Assembly (NCBI RefSeq): GCF_932274485.2
Contig: NC_065879.2
Location: 37,876,436-37,940,435, forward strand
DNA length: 64,000 nt
Direction of reading: 5' to 3'
Origin: Patella vulgata
Taxonomy: Eukaryota; Mollusca; Gastropoda; Patellidae
Numbering within the stretch: position 1 is the stretch's first letter; each line of letters begins with the position of its first letter. Made by a program: the position numbers and the translations under genes. Shown in pieces: positions 35,725-49,000 of this stretch. The notes below the pieces were generated by a model. The model was not told where the DNA came from, ran no database searches, and worked only from the letters and a program-made list of their open reading frames with translations.

Positions 35725-35850
35725 AGGGAGCATAGTGGCTCAGTGAGTAAGGCGCTGGTTCTCTAACCAGGTATTGCCGAAAAATGTCCTCGGGATTTTT
35801 TCAGCGTGGTTTCAGTGGCGCATGTCGTATGCACGTCGCATAGCCACGGT
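35725..35850 (+). mobile_element. SINE head fragment, family B-like
   Basis: AGTGGCTCAGTGAGTAAGGC followed by GCTGGTTCTCTAACCAGG resembles the tRNA-derived head of family B. The body diverges after about 60 bases and no tail is present. Confidence 0.55.
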
Positions 35851-36765
35851 TGGTGCGGAACAGTACACCCTTTTTCAATTTCATTTTACAGTTCATTTTT
35901 AGGAGTTTCCAGTGAAATATGTTTCCACATACAAAGTAGGATCGGCGATAAACAATCACAAAAAGATAAAATATATTCGCCATGGTAAAGCGTGGCACGT
36001 AAGCAATTATCAAGAATCATATCAAAAGATGTTCCACTAACATTGCACTTTCGTTCTCAACCATGTGGGCAAAATCCACCAAGACCAAGACCAAATGCTA
36101 AATAGGAAGAATTAAGAATATACATAGTCACGTAAAGTTCTATACAATTACAATGAGCGCCGTCTCCCAAATTACGTTCCCCAATATGCGAATCAATAAA
36201 TTGTATAAATGAAAATATTGCAGTCTGAATGTACAACTCAGTTGGGCATAAACCATGTTAATAGTAGTTCTCGGGTACAATGAATTAATATAGCTTGATA
36301 ATTTCCTTTATTCGTATGCTTACTCCCGTGGAAAGTAACATAAATCCCAAAATTATTACATCAAAATGTTAGAATCTCTATTTACAAACTATCTGTCGCG
36401 CTTTTTAAAAAATCAACAAAACTAACTGGCCAGGATTATAATGCCATGACTGAAAGACTGAATGACGTCTTGGCGCCGTGATATGTAATTGTAATTCTTG
36501 AGAGAATTCTTTCACGAATCCTAGCAGTTTTAATTTGAGACATTTTTATGTGGAAAGATGAGGACTATATATTGAGCTACAGTACACTTCGACATCGGAA
36601 TAAACATTATTACACGAAGGCTCTATCTATAGATCAATGTTTTCGGCTCACACAACTGAACCGCAAGCAAAACAGTTAAAACTCCCTAAACCCTAGTACC
36701 CAATCAATATACTTGACCCTAACACTGAAACTTTATTGGTCGAAACAGAAATAGGATTTAAAATC
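35851..36765. other. Intergenic, no gene seen
   Basis: AT-rich. Open frames are short and overlap on both strands without splice-site support. Confidence 0.55.
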
Positions 36766-36984
36766 CGCTCGACACAAACTAGGTCATTTTGGAACTAACA
36801 TATTATTATTGTTCAGTTTTAATTTAATAACTCGCTTGGGCGTAGGGGGCTTTAGCAGTGAGAGGAAAACAGGGATCTCGGAGAAAACAGGCGACCCTAC
36901 TCCTTGCCACGTACAAGCGGGGAATCTAATGACAGATCTTGTGATTTCACGTGTACGCGTCAAACCACTACCCCCCCCCCCCCC
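36766..36984 (-). mobile_element. SINE family A, diverged copy
   Basis: TCGACACAAACTAGGTCATT, AATAACTCGCTTGGGCGTAG, GGCTTTAGCAGTGAGAGG and CGACCCTACTCCTTGCCACG in the same order as the copy at 19153; the head is damaged and ends in a long C run. Confidence 0.8.
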
Positions 36985-37104
36985 TTTTGGAGGTCTTTCT
37001 ACACCAACCTAAAGATAAAAATCATATGAATAGCTAAAAACTTTACACTCGATTTCAAGGTGACATTCGTAACAGTACTATTTATTGTTTAACTTAGTAA
37101 ACTA

Positions 37105-37340
37105 AATTTGGGTTGCAAACCAGATCGCATATATTAAGAACAAATATGTTAATTTACTACATAGACGTTTGTCATCATTTATTATTATTTGGGTCAAAGC
37201 ATCAAAACACAGCTGTGCATAAATTTAACTTCGACATTCCAAACCTTATGATTATTACAAAACATATACATCTTTAAAGGTGGCTGGATATTTATCTTTA
37301 AAATTGGTAAAAACCAAGTAAAGTTCAGCATGATGACAAA
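37105..37340 (+). repeat. Direct repeat, copy 1 (partner 38563-38790)
   Basis: Shares AAATTTAACTTCGACATTCC, AAACCTTATGATTATTA and GGCTGGATATTTATCTTTAA with the second copy 1.45 kb downstream; small indels only. An extra half-copy of the end (TCTTTAAAATTGGTATAAAC) follows at about 37348. Confidence 0.85.
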
Positions 37341-37821
37341 TTTTGTCTTTAAAATTGGTATAAACCATAACATTCATTTACAGAATAAAACCCGATTGAA
37401 AATATTGAAAGAAAGTCAGATCAAAGGTATTGGAAATAAAAGCAGCACATTTGTACAGTCATGAAAATGTTTGGAAAAGAAAAATAAAGTCATTTTTAAA
37501 GACAAAATCGGTGATAAGTGCGTATTATATAGTATATAATAATAATTCCCACACTTTCCCTACACTGGGAAGCAAAATCGATATTCTCGATTAAAGTAAT
37601 TACTTCATTTCTTTTTGATGACTGTCACTCATTGGTTCCATCAGGGAGTAGGAATACACCACAAGTACTTTAGAAGCAGACTGGTGTATATTGACTAAAT
37701 AATTAGCTAAGAGTAATTTAAAGACTAATATAAGATACATACCGTACGAATACCGTAAGATGCTTTTCTATGGGGTTGAACAGTGTCAATCTATGTCAAA
37801 AGGTAGGCTATGTTGGGGTTG

Positions 37822-37876
37822 GGTGAGTGTGTGTGCGTGTGTTTGTGTGTGTGTTTGTGTGTGTGCGCGCGCGCGT
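37822..37876 (+). repeat. GT/GC-rich microsatellite
   Basis: Imperfect (GT)n passing into GCGCGCGCG. Confidence 0.9.
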
Positions 37877-38562
37877 GGCTGTTGGTGGGTGGGGTAGTGT
37901 GGGTAGCATATAATATCTAGGTGAAGAAAATTAAACAGACACTGTTTTGATCACAGTAGTGACGTGGCGATCATCTTATCTTGGACCATGACAAATATAC
38001 CAAAAACACAGTCATAGCTACTTATTTTAAATATTCATGGAGCAATGGGCCGAGAAATCCCTCCCTGGTCATTGCTGGATTGACTTCTGATACTTCATCT
38101 TTTGAGTGAGTGTATCTATTCTTCCCGTCCAATCAAATCTGTCCTAAATACAGCAACATGCCAGTCCTTCGTTTAATCTGGGGTCTTCTCGAAAATTTGG
38201 ACAGTGATTTAAGGTATTAAAAACGGCGAAAGTTTTGTTCGTCTCCAAGCAGTATTGTTTACATTGTAGTCGTTTTGATGGCCTCATTTGTCACGCAATT
38301 AGTTTTTCTGCAATATTCTGCTATGCACTGGTTAATGGTTAATTGGGCGTAATAAATTTCGTGAGTCATGACGTAACGTTATGTAAACATATCTGGAGAT
38401 CTGTATAAACCCGAATGATATTGTTACGCAGTTATGACCAGTCATAATTTGGAACAGAAATTTGCTTTCATTACAACAGTGTTTGACTCTTTTGAGTGGG
38501 ATTAGTTTTAATCAAACGAAACACTGCGAGGAGTATGCTTATTTTACAACTTGGTAAAAATA

Positions 38563-38790
38563 AATTTGGGATGCAAGCCAGATCTAAACAATATGTACTA
38601 ATTGTATATAATTTTGTTAACATATATTATTATCATTATTTAGGTCGAAGCATCAAAACACCGCTGCTTATAAATTTAACTTCGACATTCCAAACCTTAT
38701 GATTATTATAAAACATATATATCTTAAAAGATGGCTGGATATTTATCTTTAAAATTGGTATAAACCAAGTAATGTTCAGTATGATGACAC
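38563..38790 (+). repeat. Direct repeat, copy 2 (partner 37105-37340)
   Basis: Second copy of the about 230-bp sequence described at 37105, in the same orientation. Confidence 0.85.
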
Positions 38791-40040
38791 ATCTGTTTTG
38801 CTCTATTTATGAATTTTCACTATGATTGTCTTATTGGGAAGTTATATAGGCACATTTACGTTATATTATTAAACCTCCAATCCTAAACTACATGGGGTCA
38901 AGTGACTATCAAATTTGAATAAGTACTGCCAAAGCAAGTAGTTTAGGTGAATATAAGGGCTGGTGAACTTCATTCTAATATGAATAATCACCACTCAATA
39001 AACATATCTACCATTTTATGACCATGCAAGGTACACCCACCAAGGGCGTGGTGACCCGTGATTTTGCATGAGGAACAAATTCCCGCCCGGGCCCCCAAAA
39101 ACAATATTTATGTGTGTGCGGGGGGAGTCCCTCCCAGTGCCGCCGGGTAATATTGGGCTGTGTGGAACATGCTAGAGTCGAGTTGTAGCATATCACCCGC
39201 GGTGTGTGTTTACGTTAAGCATTATGATTATGGTTATAATGTTGGAAACCGCATTGAAACCATATGATTTTTTGCCATTTGCGAGGGGGCACAAAAACTC
39301 AAAACCATGACGCAAAGCTCGCCAATGCGTTCCCCCAACTCAGACTCTGCACCCACCCATCCCTAAGGGATTGGGCAAGTTAGTGAATTTGAACAAATCA
39401 GAACACGTACTACCAAAGCAACGGAAAGTGTAAAATTTGTTTAAAATCCACATGGTAGACTTCCAAAAATATTGACAATGTCTGAATATAGGCCTTAATG
39501 TACCGCTGTATATTTATATCCTAATTTGACCCTTGGGGCCCCTAACCTTGCCAGTAAAAGTTGATCATTTCAGTATGTACAAAGTGATATCCAGATGCTC
39601 GGAGACAGAATGGAATTGTTGACATCGCACGGGCACTGGAAATGTCAGTATCCCTTCAAATCAAGTACCACGGAGCTTCAGATAATTGTTGAACTAGAAT
39701 ATGATTAAGGTTTCTAAAAGTCTTTCGCCCATAATTAACGAGTTAAAATAATTACTATAATATATATGTGACTGCCCTTGTAAATGTATAAAAACTGATA
39801 TAGTTTCATCAATATAAATATATGAGCAATGGCATATGTCCTACTTTGTGGCACCAACTAGGCTCATGAAAATACCATTAATTTATCGACGAGAATTTTT
39901 CCGTAAAGTAAACCGAATTCTTATTGGTTTCCGTAAATCGATTGTTTGTTATGAAGCAGACAAACTGGACTGTCTTTGACTAACGTCAATATATTAAAGC
40001 ACTACCCGGAATATAGATGTATAGACGTATATAGTGTAGT
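38791..40040. other. Upstream of the GPI-type gene; no other gene supported
   Basis: Holds a GC-richer block at 39000-39370 that looks like an old repeat. A 44-codon open frame follows an acceptor-like CATTTCAG near 39574 but has no partner exon. Just before 40041 a tiny upstream ORF (ATG at about 40017, five codons) precedes the signal-peptide exon. Confidence 0.5.
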
Positions 40041-43000
40041 ATGGAGAAAACTATCGTTCTCATTATGTTTACAGGTAATTTCCTTTATTACATTTATCAT
40101 TCATATTCTAACGTCTGTCATATTTAGTTTTAGCATTCGCATTTCGCATTTCATAATGGTGAACATTACGAGTGCGTTCGGGTTCGGTCCTGGCATTGCC
40201 GTGGCTTTCCCACGAAACACAATGAAAATAGCGAATTTAGAAAACATTTAATGAATTTTCGTTAACTGCGACGTTATATGTTTGTGCGAAACCTTTCTTG
40301 TTTCTAATTAGGAGATAAACACTTCCTGTTTCGCATTTAGGACCCAAAGCGCGTTAGCACCCCTTTTAATGTGAAACAGGAAGTGTTTATCGACATTGTA
40401 ACATGCTATTTTAGGATTTTAAAAGACTTTACTAAAACAGAGGGGTGTTATTGTCCAATAGACAGTGTCTAATTGACCAATCAAAACGCAAGATTTACCC
40501 TTAAGCATGTTACAATAATGTTTTAGATATGCCCGGATATAAATGATTTGGAAATAATAGAAAACAAATACGAAGGCGTTCAAAGCGTGGTAATGGAGGG
40601 GTCGGGTTTTTAATTAAAATTGATCGGATCGGAACAGTTTTTAATATTAAAGTATTAGATACATCGATAGAAGATATATTGTGGCTACACAACACTGGTA
40701 TTGGCATTGACCTGTCAAATTGCTATCTGCTACCTCCCCCCAGAAGGATCAACACGTAAAATGAAGCAGAGGCTTTTTATGAAAATCTAACGAATCAAAT
40801 TTATGAATATCAACAGTTGGGATCTATTGAAATTTTCGGAGACTTGAATGCGCGTTGTGATGACGACTCAAATATTGTCGAATGGGTGGACGGTATTGGA
40901 CGTTAACAGGAACCATCATGGTAAATTATTTTTGGAATTTCTGGTCGTCACAAATTTTGTTATGTTGAATGGAAGGGTATGGGCACAAGACTTTAATCAA
41001 TTTCGACGAAGGGTAAAGCAGCAATAATGGACTATGTTTGTGTGCCTTATAAGTCTCTAGAAACTATTAAACATTTTAATGTTTTAACTATGACAGGCGT
41101 AATAGCTGACATTAAAGTAGCTAAGTCTCTAACTCAATATCATCCAAAGTCTTCGACATTGAAAACACGAATTATTTGTCAATTTAAATCAACATTGTCA
41201 ACACCGATAGTATATATTGCGCATGCTCTGGAAATAAGAATATGGCATCACCGTTTGACACGACTTGTGGAATATGTCTAGCCTCATTCTTTGAGCACCT
41301 TGTTACAAATGGCGCTGAAGCGCATTATGGTACACGATTCGTGTACCTATGGTAAAATGTTTATTTTGTCTTAAATATTGGATATCAGAAGCCCATCTTT
41401 TCCAGGTAAGACAACAATACCAATGCTGATTTAAATTGCGAAAAAATTCGTGTTTTCAATGTCGAAGATTTTGGATGATATTGAGTTACGGACTTAGCTA
41501 CTTTAAATATGTTTATTTAGCCGTTGTGTGTATGAAAGATGTCAAACTAATCAGAGCCGAATCACAAAAAAGTTCCCTAATTATTCAATATGGCGGCGCC
41601 TATGACAGATAATTTCACAGAGGCGGTTTTGTTTGCGAAAACAAATTTAGGAGTATCTAACCTTGTTTTGAAAGATAAACAGATTGAAACTCTAAAGACA
41701 GTTTACAGTGGTAAAGAATTTATTGCAATATTACCCATAGCACATATTATATATCGCTTTTACGCGAGTGTCAGCGACATGGCGTGTTTACATAAAACAC
41801 ACGTGCGTGGGTTATTTTTACTCTGTTGTCTAAACAAAACGGTGTCTCGTCGATAAGTCCCGCCCCAAAATGATCACGTGTGCGTTTTAAATGGCGGCTA
41901 ACCAGGGCAGTGTCACATTCTGGGAAGTATGACGTAGATGGGTCGCTGCGTGCAGTATGAAGACCAAGAAGAACCGAAACTTGCTCCTGTATATTACAAT
42001 ATGAATTGGGAATCTTTCCATTTGAAGTGGGTTTGTTTAGTGAAAAGTTTTCCCCTTTTTTAAAAATACATTAGTTAAGAGCTAAATATCAGGGGCGGAT
42101 CCAGGAATTTTTGCAAGAGGGGGTTTATCAGGTTGTCAGTTGACAATGTATGATGTCATCATCTTCTCCAAATTACGTAGGCATACATACACACTGAGAG
42201 AGAAATCCAACACCCTGTTATTGTGAATTAATAGGATCATATTGCGATTCAATTTCATTGATGAAAAACATTATTGCGATATCACATGTCAGTGTCATTA
42301 TATCGCGCTTTTCCACTATCTGACGATAAAGGATGAAGCACACGACCGTGACACTTTTCTTATAAAACTGCTGTTTTAAAAGAAAAATTGTAGCTGAGCG
42401 GGGCGGGGAAAGGGGGGGGGGCACAATTATTAATGAGACCTATATTTACATAACAAGGCCAAATTCAACTCTGTAGACCTTCGGATGGCGTGAATACAGA
42501 TTGGACTTAAACAGTCGTTTATTGAATAATGAAATCATTAAATGGCTGACCAAGCCAACAGTAACCGTTAATCACTGACGTCACTACAATAGATTGCCGA
42601 TGAAAGGATGATAATCGAGGGTACCGTAGGCATTGAGAATATTACTTGATAATTTAGAATATGTAGGCGGAGTTATCGTCTGTCAATCAAACGATCGGCA
42701 ATTCTCGGAGACGGTGCAGAGACAGTTGATGCCTACTTCTAGTCCAAACTTCCAACATTGATAATTTCTTTCAGAATAAAGTAATTTGACTGAAATTTTC
42801 AATATTTTCTTTTTCTATAATCTATTTTTGAACTGTTATATCAAGAATGGCCAACTCTTTATTAAAATTTTAACTAATGTATCTTTAGTAATCATTGGAG
42901 AAAACATTTATATGAGCATATATAATCTACTCTTTTTCGAATTGGTAGATCTTGATTTTGGGGCTTACATACTACTGACGAAGTGGCACCAAAACGCTAG

Positions 43001-46000
43001 AATGAGGTCATAAGAAATCTTGTTTTTGGCATACTTTTGTAAATGTTTCTTCTAATAAGGCCATTAAAATATCAGGTTTTAAATAATCTTCACAAGAATC
43101 CACATAAGACTTGATAACAGTGTTCATTTTGCTTACGGCTATGATGAAATTCCTCTTCAATCAAAGTCCAGATGTGGTGCGAAAAATTGTATTATAATTG
43201 GCACTCAGAATAAACCATTAATTAGTTCAGAAAAGTGAAGGCAAATTTCCCTCATAGCACACTGTATGGCGCATGCCCGTCTTCAATGGCCCAGTCGGGG
43301 CAGAACAGTAGGACGTTAAACCCGATTTCATTTCATTTTATTTCATTTCACGTAGTACAGATCGAAATATTGTATTTACAAGATGTTCACTTAATTCAAC
43401 CTACCTTCGTTTCCTTTTCAAGACAACAGAAACTTTGTTTTTATTGTAATGTCGAAATACAAAACTCTACGTTTGTTTATCTTAAATTTTAAAATGTTTG
43501 AATTTTGACATGTAAACTCGGTAAACAATCCCACGCTATTAGGTTATGCCTGATCAAGTAAAGGTTTGTAAATGTTATAAGTTTAGCCAGAGGTTACTGT
43601 TAATAAGAATAGCAGGTGTTTTATTTTCTTGTTTCCGATATCCAACAAATAGATCGATTTTTGACCAACCGGCATGATTTTGACATAATAGTATACTCGG
43701 CGTCAATGCGAAAGTCCACTTTTCTCTCTGTAGAAGATGGCTGATCTTTAAGTTCACGTGCATACACGTGACGTCACATCATACGGCCTCGAACATAGAA
43801 ATATATATTTCTATGGCCACGATAGCACGTACGTTGTTTAAAAACGGACGTAGTAATACAAACTGATCCGGGTAGAATTGGCGCCTTTTACTCATTTTAG
43901 GGCTTCTCGTACTATTTTATGTACACTAAATAGAAAATATATTTATATATTTTATCCAGATAACCTTCCAACCAACACATTTAGTTTAATTTTTAAGAAA
44001 AATTAAAAAAAAAATATGCAGAAGAAAAGAGGTTATTATAGAGAGCTAATTAACTCGTTCCGATGGCTTCCCTTTCAGTGACAGTAGCGGCCAAGCGAAT
44101 ATTTACTGCTGATCAGTTTGACTTTGTTGCGGACCTTTTGACTGATGATGAGTGTCTTTCATATGACGTCATTATAATAGTCCAATAAAATAAAAACGAA
44201 ATGAAATTAAATGAAATGGGGTTTAACGTCTTACTGTTTCGCTCCGACTGGGCTAATGAAGACGCACATACGCCATACAGTGTGCTATGAGGGAAAATTT
44301 GCCCGGGTAGCGGCACTATGGCCTACTCTTATATTAAATTCCAACTGCTAAGGGGTATTTTACGTGCACGCTAATGTATACACGAGACCTAAAGACAAAA
44401 GTACAATAAAACAATTTTTACTGACAAATCATCGCGACAATAATCTTATAATGACAGCTATTTGCTTTAAAATTTTTGTTTTCGTTAATTATGTTTTGCT
44501 CATATAGGAGGATGTCTTCTAAAATTCGGGGGGTTGGATGGCTGAATGGTTAGCGTGCGCGCGCTGTATCATTAAGTCTGTCATTGAGTCGACTGGCGTG
44601 GTTTCGAATCCCCTGTTGTACGTGGCAAGGAGTAGGGTCGCCTGTCCAACCTCGTGGGTTTTCTCCGGGTTCTCCGGTTTCCTCCCACTGCTAAAGACCC
44701 CTAAACGCAAGCGAATTATGTAAATAAAATTAAACCATATGTTAGTCCCGAAATTACCTAGTTTGTGTCGAGTGGACGTTAAACCCCATTTCTCTCTCTC
44801 TCTTCTAAAATTCCACATTGTCTCCTGAGAGTTGCCAATTAAGTTTAGTTTAGCAGATAAGGGAACCTTTTCCACTAAAGCATTTTAATGTTTACAAAAA
44901 TTAAATTCGTTCTGTTTGAAAATTTCGGCAGATATCTATACCTTTTCTTAACCTTTTCCACTAAAGCATTTTAATGTTTACAAAAATTAAATTCGTTCTG
45001 TTTGAAAATTTCGGCAGATATCTATACCTTTTCTTAACGGACAAAATAATCCAGATTTAGTTTAAGTTTTGAATTTGGGACTTTGGGATTGGTTTGGCCC
45101 CTACGCCTACATGGTGGTATCACGACAAATTGACGTTATTTTACATACCTATATAGGATCATCTTGAAGATCCTATATAGGAAACACACACATTTGTGAC
45201 ATTAAACACCACTGGTTTTATATCAATAGTAATTTTAGTTAATATAAACTGCAGACAGTAGGCAATAAACACATTCAACACATATAATAATAACTTGTCT
45301 TCTAAATGTCAATATTCATAGCCCAAGGCTGAAACATTCTTATCAATATATCTACTATAGTGATTATTTGTGGGTAGACATCTAGGCCTACATGTACACT
45401 TCTTATTACGTTAAATCATATATCGACGAGGATAGACAGTCTACTGAATAACACTTAAAGTGGCACGGTGTCTATTCTATTTTTTATCCCCATATGTTAT
45501 TGTAGTCGTGTATTGATGTCACCTGTCCGTCCTAAATTATTGTTTACATTACTCACCGACAATGATCGACAAGAGCCGATGTATTGCAAAATCTGTCGGT
45601 GATTAATAAGACCGTTTTTGTCCAAATTTCAATTACTGTATCCATAATTTTGTCAATTTTTATGAATTCTTTTAAATTTGCTGTAAGGTGTATTTCTGAC
45701 ATTAGCTGTAGGGTCTATGCCCATTTGCGACTAAACCTTGTTAATACACTGGCTGTCGCAAATACAGCCTTTACGAAAAAGAATATTAAAGGCGCTAAAT
45801 CTATTCTTTGGGGCCTATACTAAAATGAACGAAAATGGGTAAAAAAGCACAATTAATTTCCGATTATGTTAATTTTCGTCTCATTGACCAACTCTAACTT
45901 TTTTCTAACATTTTCGTGGGTTTCTGAACACTTTCTACCACAGATGGAACAACATGTTGCAACCTCTTGCTCGAAAGCATGTAAGAGGTTCACCATAAAA

Positions 46001-49000
46001 ATCTTGAGATACACAAACTGGAAGTAGTATACGTAAACATGCAACTGTCCGCCCTACATTTCAACGTAACCTACTTCTTGACTATCTGTGACAACACTGG
46101 TTTAACTTAATATGATACTTTTATTCTTCTTCAAACATATCATGTACAAAACTTAAGACTCCGTAATCAGGGGCGCAGATCGCCAAAAATTAGTGGTGGG
46201 GACAGTCCATGCGTGGTGGAATATTGGTAAAGATGGGTGTTCGGGGTCCTCCCCCTAAATTTTTTGTAAACTAGACGCTATAAAACGCACTCTGTGGGTA
46301 TTTTCAGCATCAATTTATAAGTGTTCATACAGAGTCGGGCCCGTATAGGCTGGAAGCAAGGTGGGCGGGTTCGTTTGTGAAACAAAAGGACCGACTATAT
46401 AACCGAACGCCGCTGGCGTGAGCTGCGATTCTGAGGAGTTTTTACCAATAACAAAATAGTTCAGAGAAAAGCAATTTTTTAATCGAAAAAAAAACCCATT
46501 CAATAAAGTGTTTAATATATTTAAAACTAAAGAACAGTACACTTATATCCACTCAACTCGTTTCTTTTCCCTTCTTTCTGGACGGCCCAGGACAGGTTTT
46601 AAAAAATGTCTTTTCCGATAAATTTCTTAAATTTCTAAATTTCCTAAATTCCTAAATCACTCCCCCCCCCCTGCTCAGCTACATAAATTTTTTTTTTGTA
46701 AACCAATTTTTTTTATGAGAAAAGTGTCATAATTGTGCTTTATCCTTTATCGTCAGATGGTGCGGCAGGATGGGCACTCAAAGCGCGAAAAAGTGATATA
46801 GACAATTGTGATATCACAATTAATGCTTTGCATCAATAAAATTGAATCACAATGTCATCGTATTAATTCATAATAAAAATTGACGTCAAACAGGTTGTTG
46901 GATTTCTCTGTTGGAGATCAATGTGCTGTTGGACTTCTCTGTTGGAGATCAATGTGTATGTATATACGCCAAAATGACGATAGAGACCATGTATTTCTCA
47001 AAAAATTTCAAACCGTGGGGGGGGGGGGGATACATTTTCTCAGGAACCGGGCAAATCCTATCCTGCAAAAATTTCTGGATCCGCCCCTGTTCTTGGCTCA
47101 GCTTACTGTACTCCAAAAAATAGCGGGTTCGAGTCTTAAATTTTAGATTTAATTGCTTATATTCCACAGAGAGAGATAGAAACCAGTCTTTAAAAATACG
47201 TTTATTTAGTATGGCAGCAAATCTAGCAATGAAGGGTTCCCCTGATATACAAACTAAATCCTTTAGTAAGGTGATTGATCATCCAGTATACCAGATAAAA
47301 ACAAAATCTCAGTTATTCCTTAGGGATCTACGCCCATGTCCGTAATTAGCTTGTGTTGAGGGAGCCATGGTAATAACTTGGCTTGACACCCCTGGGTGCC
47401 AACTCCCAACTAACTTACATGGCCGCTGTCCGTTCTTAAGTCGAGACCTGCCTGGTCCCACGTTAACCTATAGACACCCTCGCCTAGTCCCAATAATCTC
47501 AGTTTGATTCTGCTTATAATCACTTTCTAGATGGCGGAAGAGATTATGCAGGTGCCTAAACTGCATCATAACTCAGACCAGGGGTAGTAACTAATCACAT
47601 CTACGTGGCCGTTGGTCGTGTCAGACCAGTTATAGTGTCGACCATCTGTGAGTCATAATCTGATAAGGTGTTAAGTGACATGTTCCTGAATCATGTCAAT
47701 TGTGTAACATATCTTATCCTTCCGCCTCCAAATCTTGAATATTCATCAAAACTTGGCAGAAAATGTATATTCAAACCTTTTTCTTCGAGTCTACAAAACT
47801 TTCTGGGCCAACAGGAAATATAATACATTACAATTATCAACATTTTACAGGCAGCGAATGGTACAAAAAATAAGGAAAATTAAAAGTAATTCTTAAATAT
47901 TTAGAAATTAAAACAAGGTGTTTATCGTAATTCAAATTGAAACTCGAAGTAAATTTTGTAAAGTGCATTACTCCCAGAAGGGAAGTAATAAAAAGCTATT
48001 TAAAGAAAGTCTAATCGACTATGTGCGGTCGGAGTAAACCTGCTCTCCAAGGGCGAAAGGCTTGATAGTTCCGAGATACGTGTAATTAGATGTTCCAAAA
48101 AGTACTATGCATAACATTTAATCCTGATTATCTCCCTTTTCTAAAAGCCACTATTACCCATGCGTAGGACCATTAATTAGTAGATAACAGTTTATATTAT
48201 ACATTTACAAGTCAGTCGTTATAGGGCCCTCCAATTCATAGCATATACATAGAGATGGTGAATTGAAAGTTTGAGTAAAATTTATCCAATTGTTATCGCA
48301 GTATTTACTTACTATAGTTAAAGTATGTTTAAATACACTCTTGAATAATTTAACATTATCAAACTCTATATTATTATCTAGGGACTTCATTCTACGTTTA
48401 TAGATAGAAAAGCTAGCACAATCAAATTACAAAAGTCATTAGGATTGGACTTGTTGTTAGACTGAAGTCCCAGTAATAAATGAAATGAAATGAAATGGGG
48501 TTTAACGTCCTACTGTTTTGTTCCGAACTGGGCTAATGAGGGAAATTTTGCCCGGACAGCGGCACTACGGCCTACTCTTATATCGAATTCCAACTGTCAA
48601 GGGATCTTTTACGTGCACGCCAATGTGTACACGGTACCTCGGTTTTTCGTTTCATCCGAATGACTAGACAGCTGTCCTTGTCAGGCCCTCCGTCCTGCAT
48701 CACTGACAAGGGGGGACCACGCCGGAAAATCGGGATGAACTTTCTCGGCCAATGCAGGGATCGAACACCCGACCTCCAGGCTAGCGAGCCAGCGCCTTAC
48801 CCACTTAGCCACCGTGATTCCCCCCCCCCCAGTAATAAACAAGTGTTAAAATCAGGATCACATAACTTATATGGTAATAAATCATTAATAAATTCTTTAA
48901 TTCTTGACTTAAGATAACGCAAATCTAAACATTCAATAAATAAATGCTGCAAATCTGCAATCTCATCCTTACATATAGGACACAAATCATCATCAGTTTT

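Noticed and set aside
39574-39708. 44-codon open frame after an acceptor-like CATTTCAG, ending in TAA
   Set aside because: No upstream exon with a matching phase and no recognisable motif; a frame of this length after a random AG is not rare.
45584-45823. Hydrophobic open frame (ISITVSIILSIFMNSFKF) considered as a signal-peptide exon
   Set aside because: No ATG in frame before a stop, and its donor phase does not join the 50786 exon; the exon at 40041 fits both.
45853-46044. Minus-strand frame with a CCSICGRKCSE cysteine cluster
   Set aside because: Too short, no splice sites, no matching histidines for a zinc finger; likely chance.
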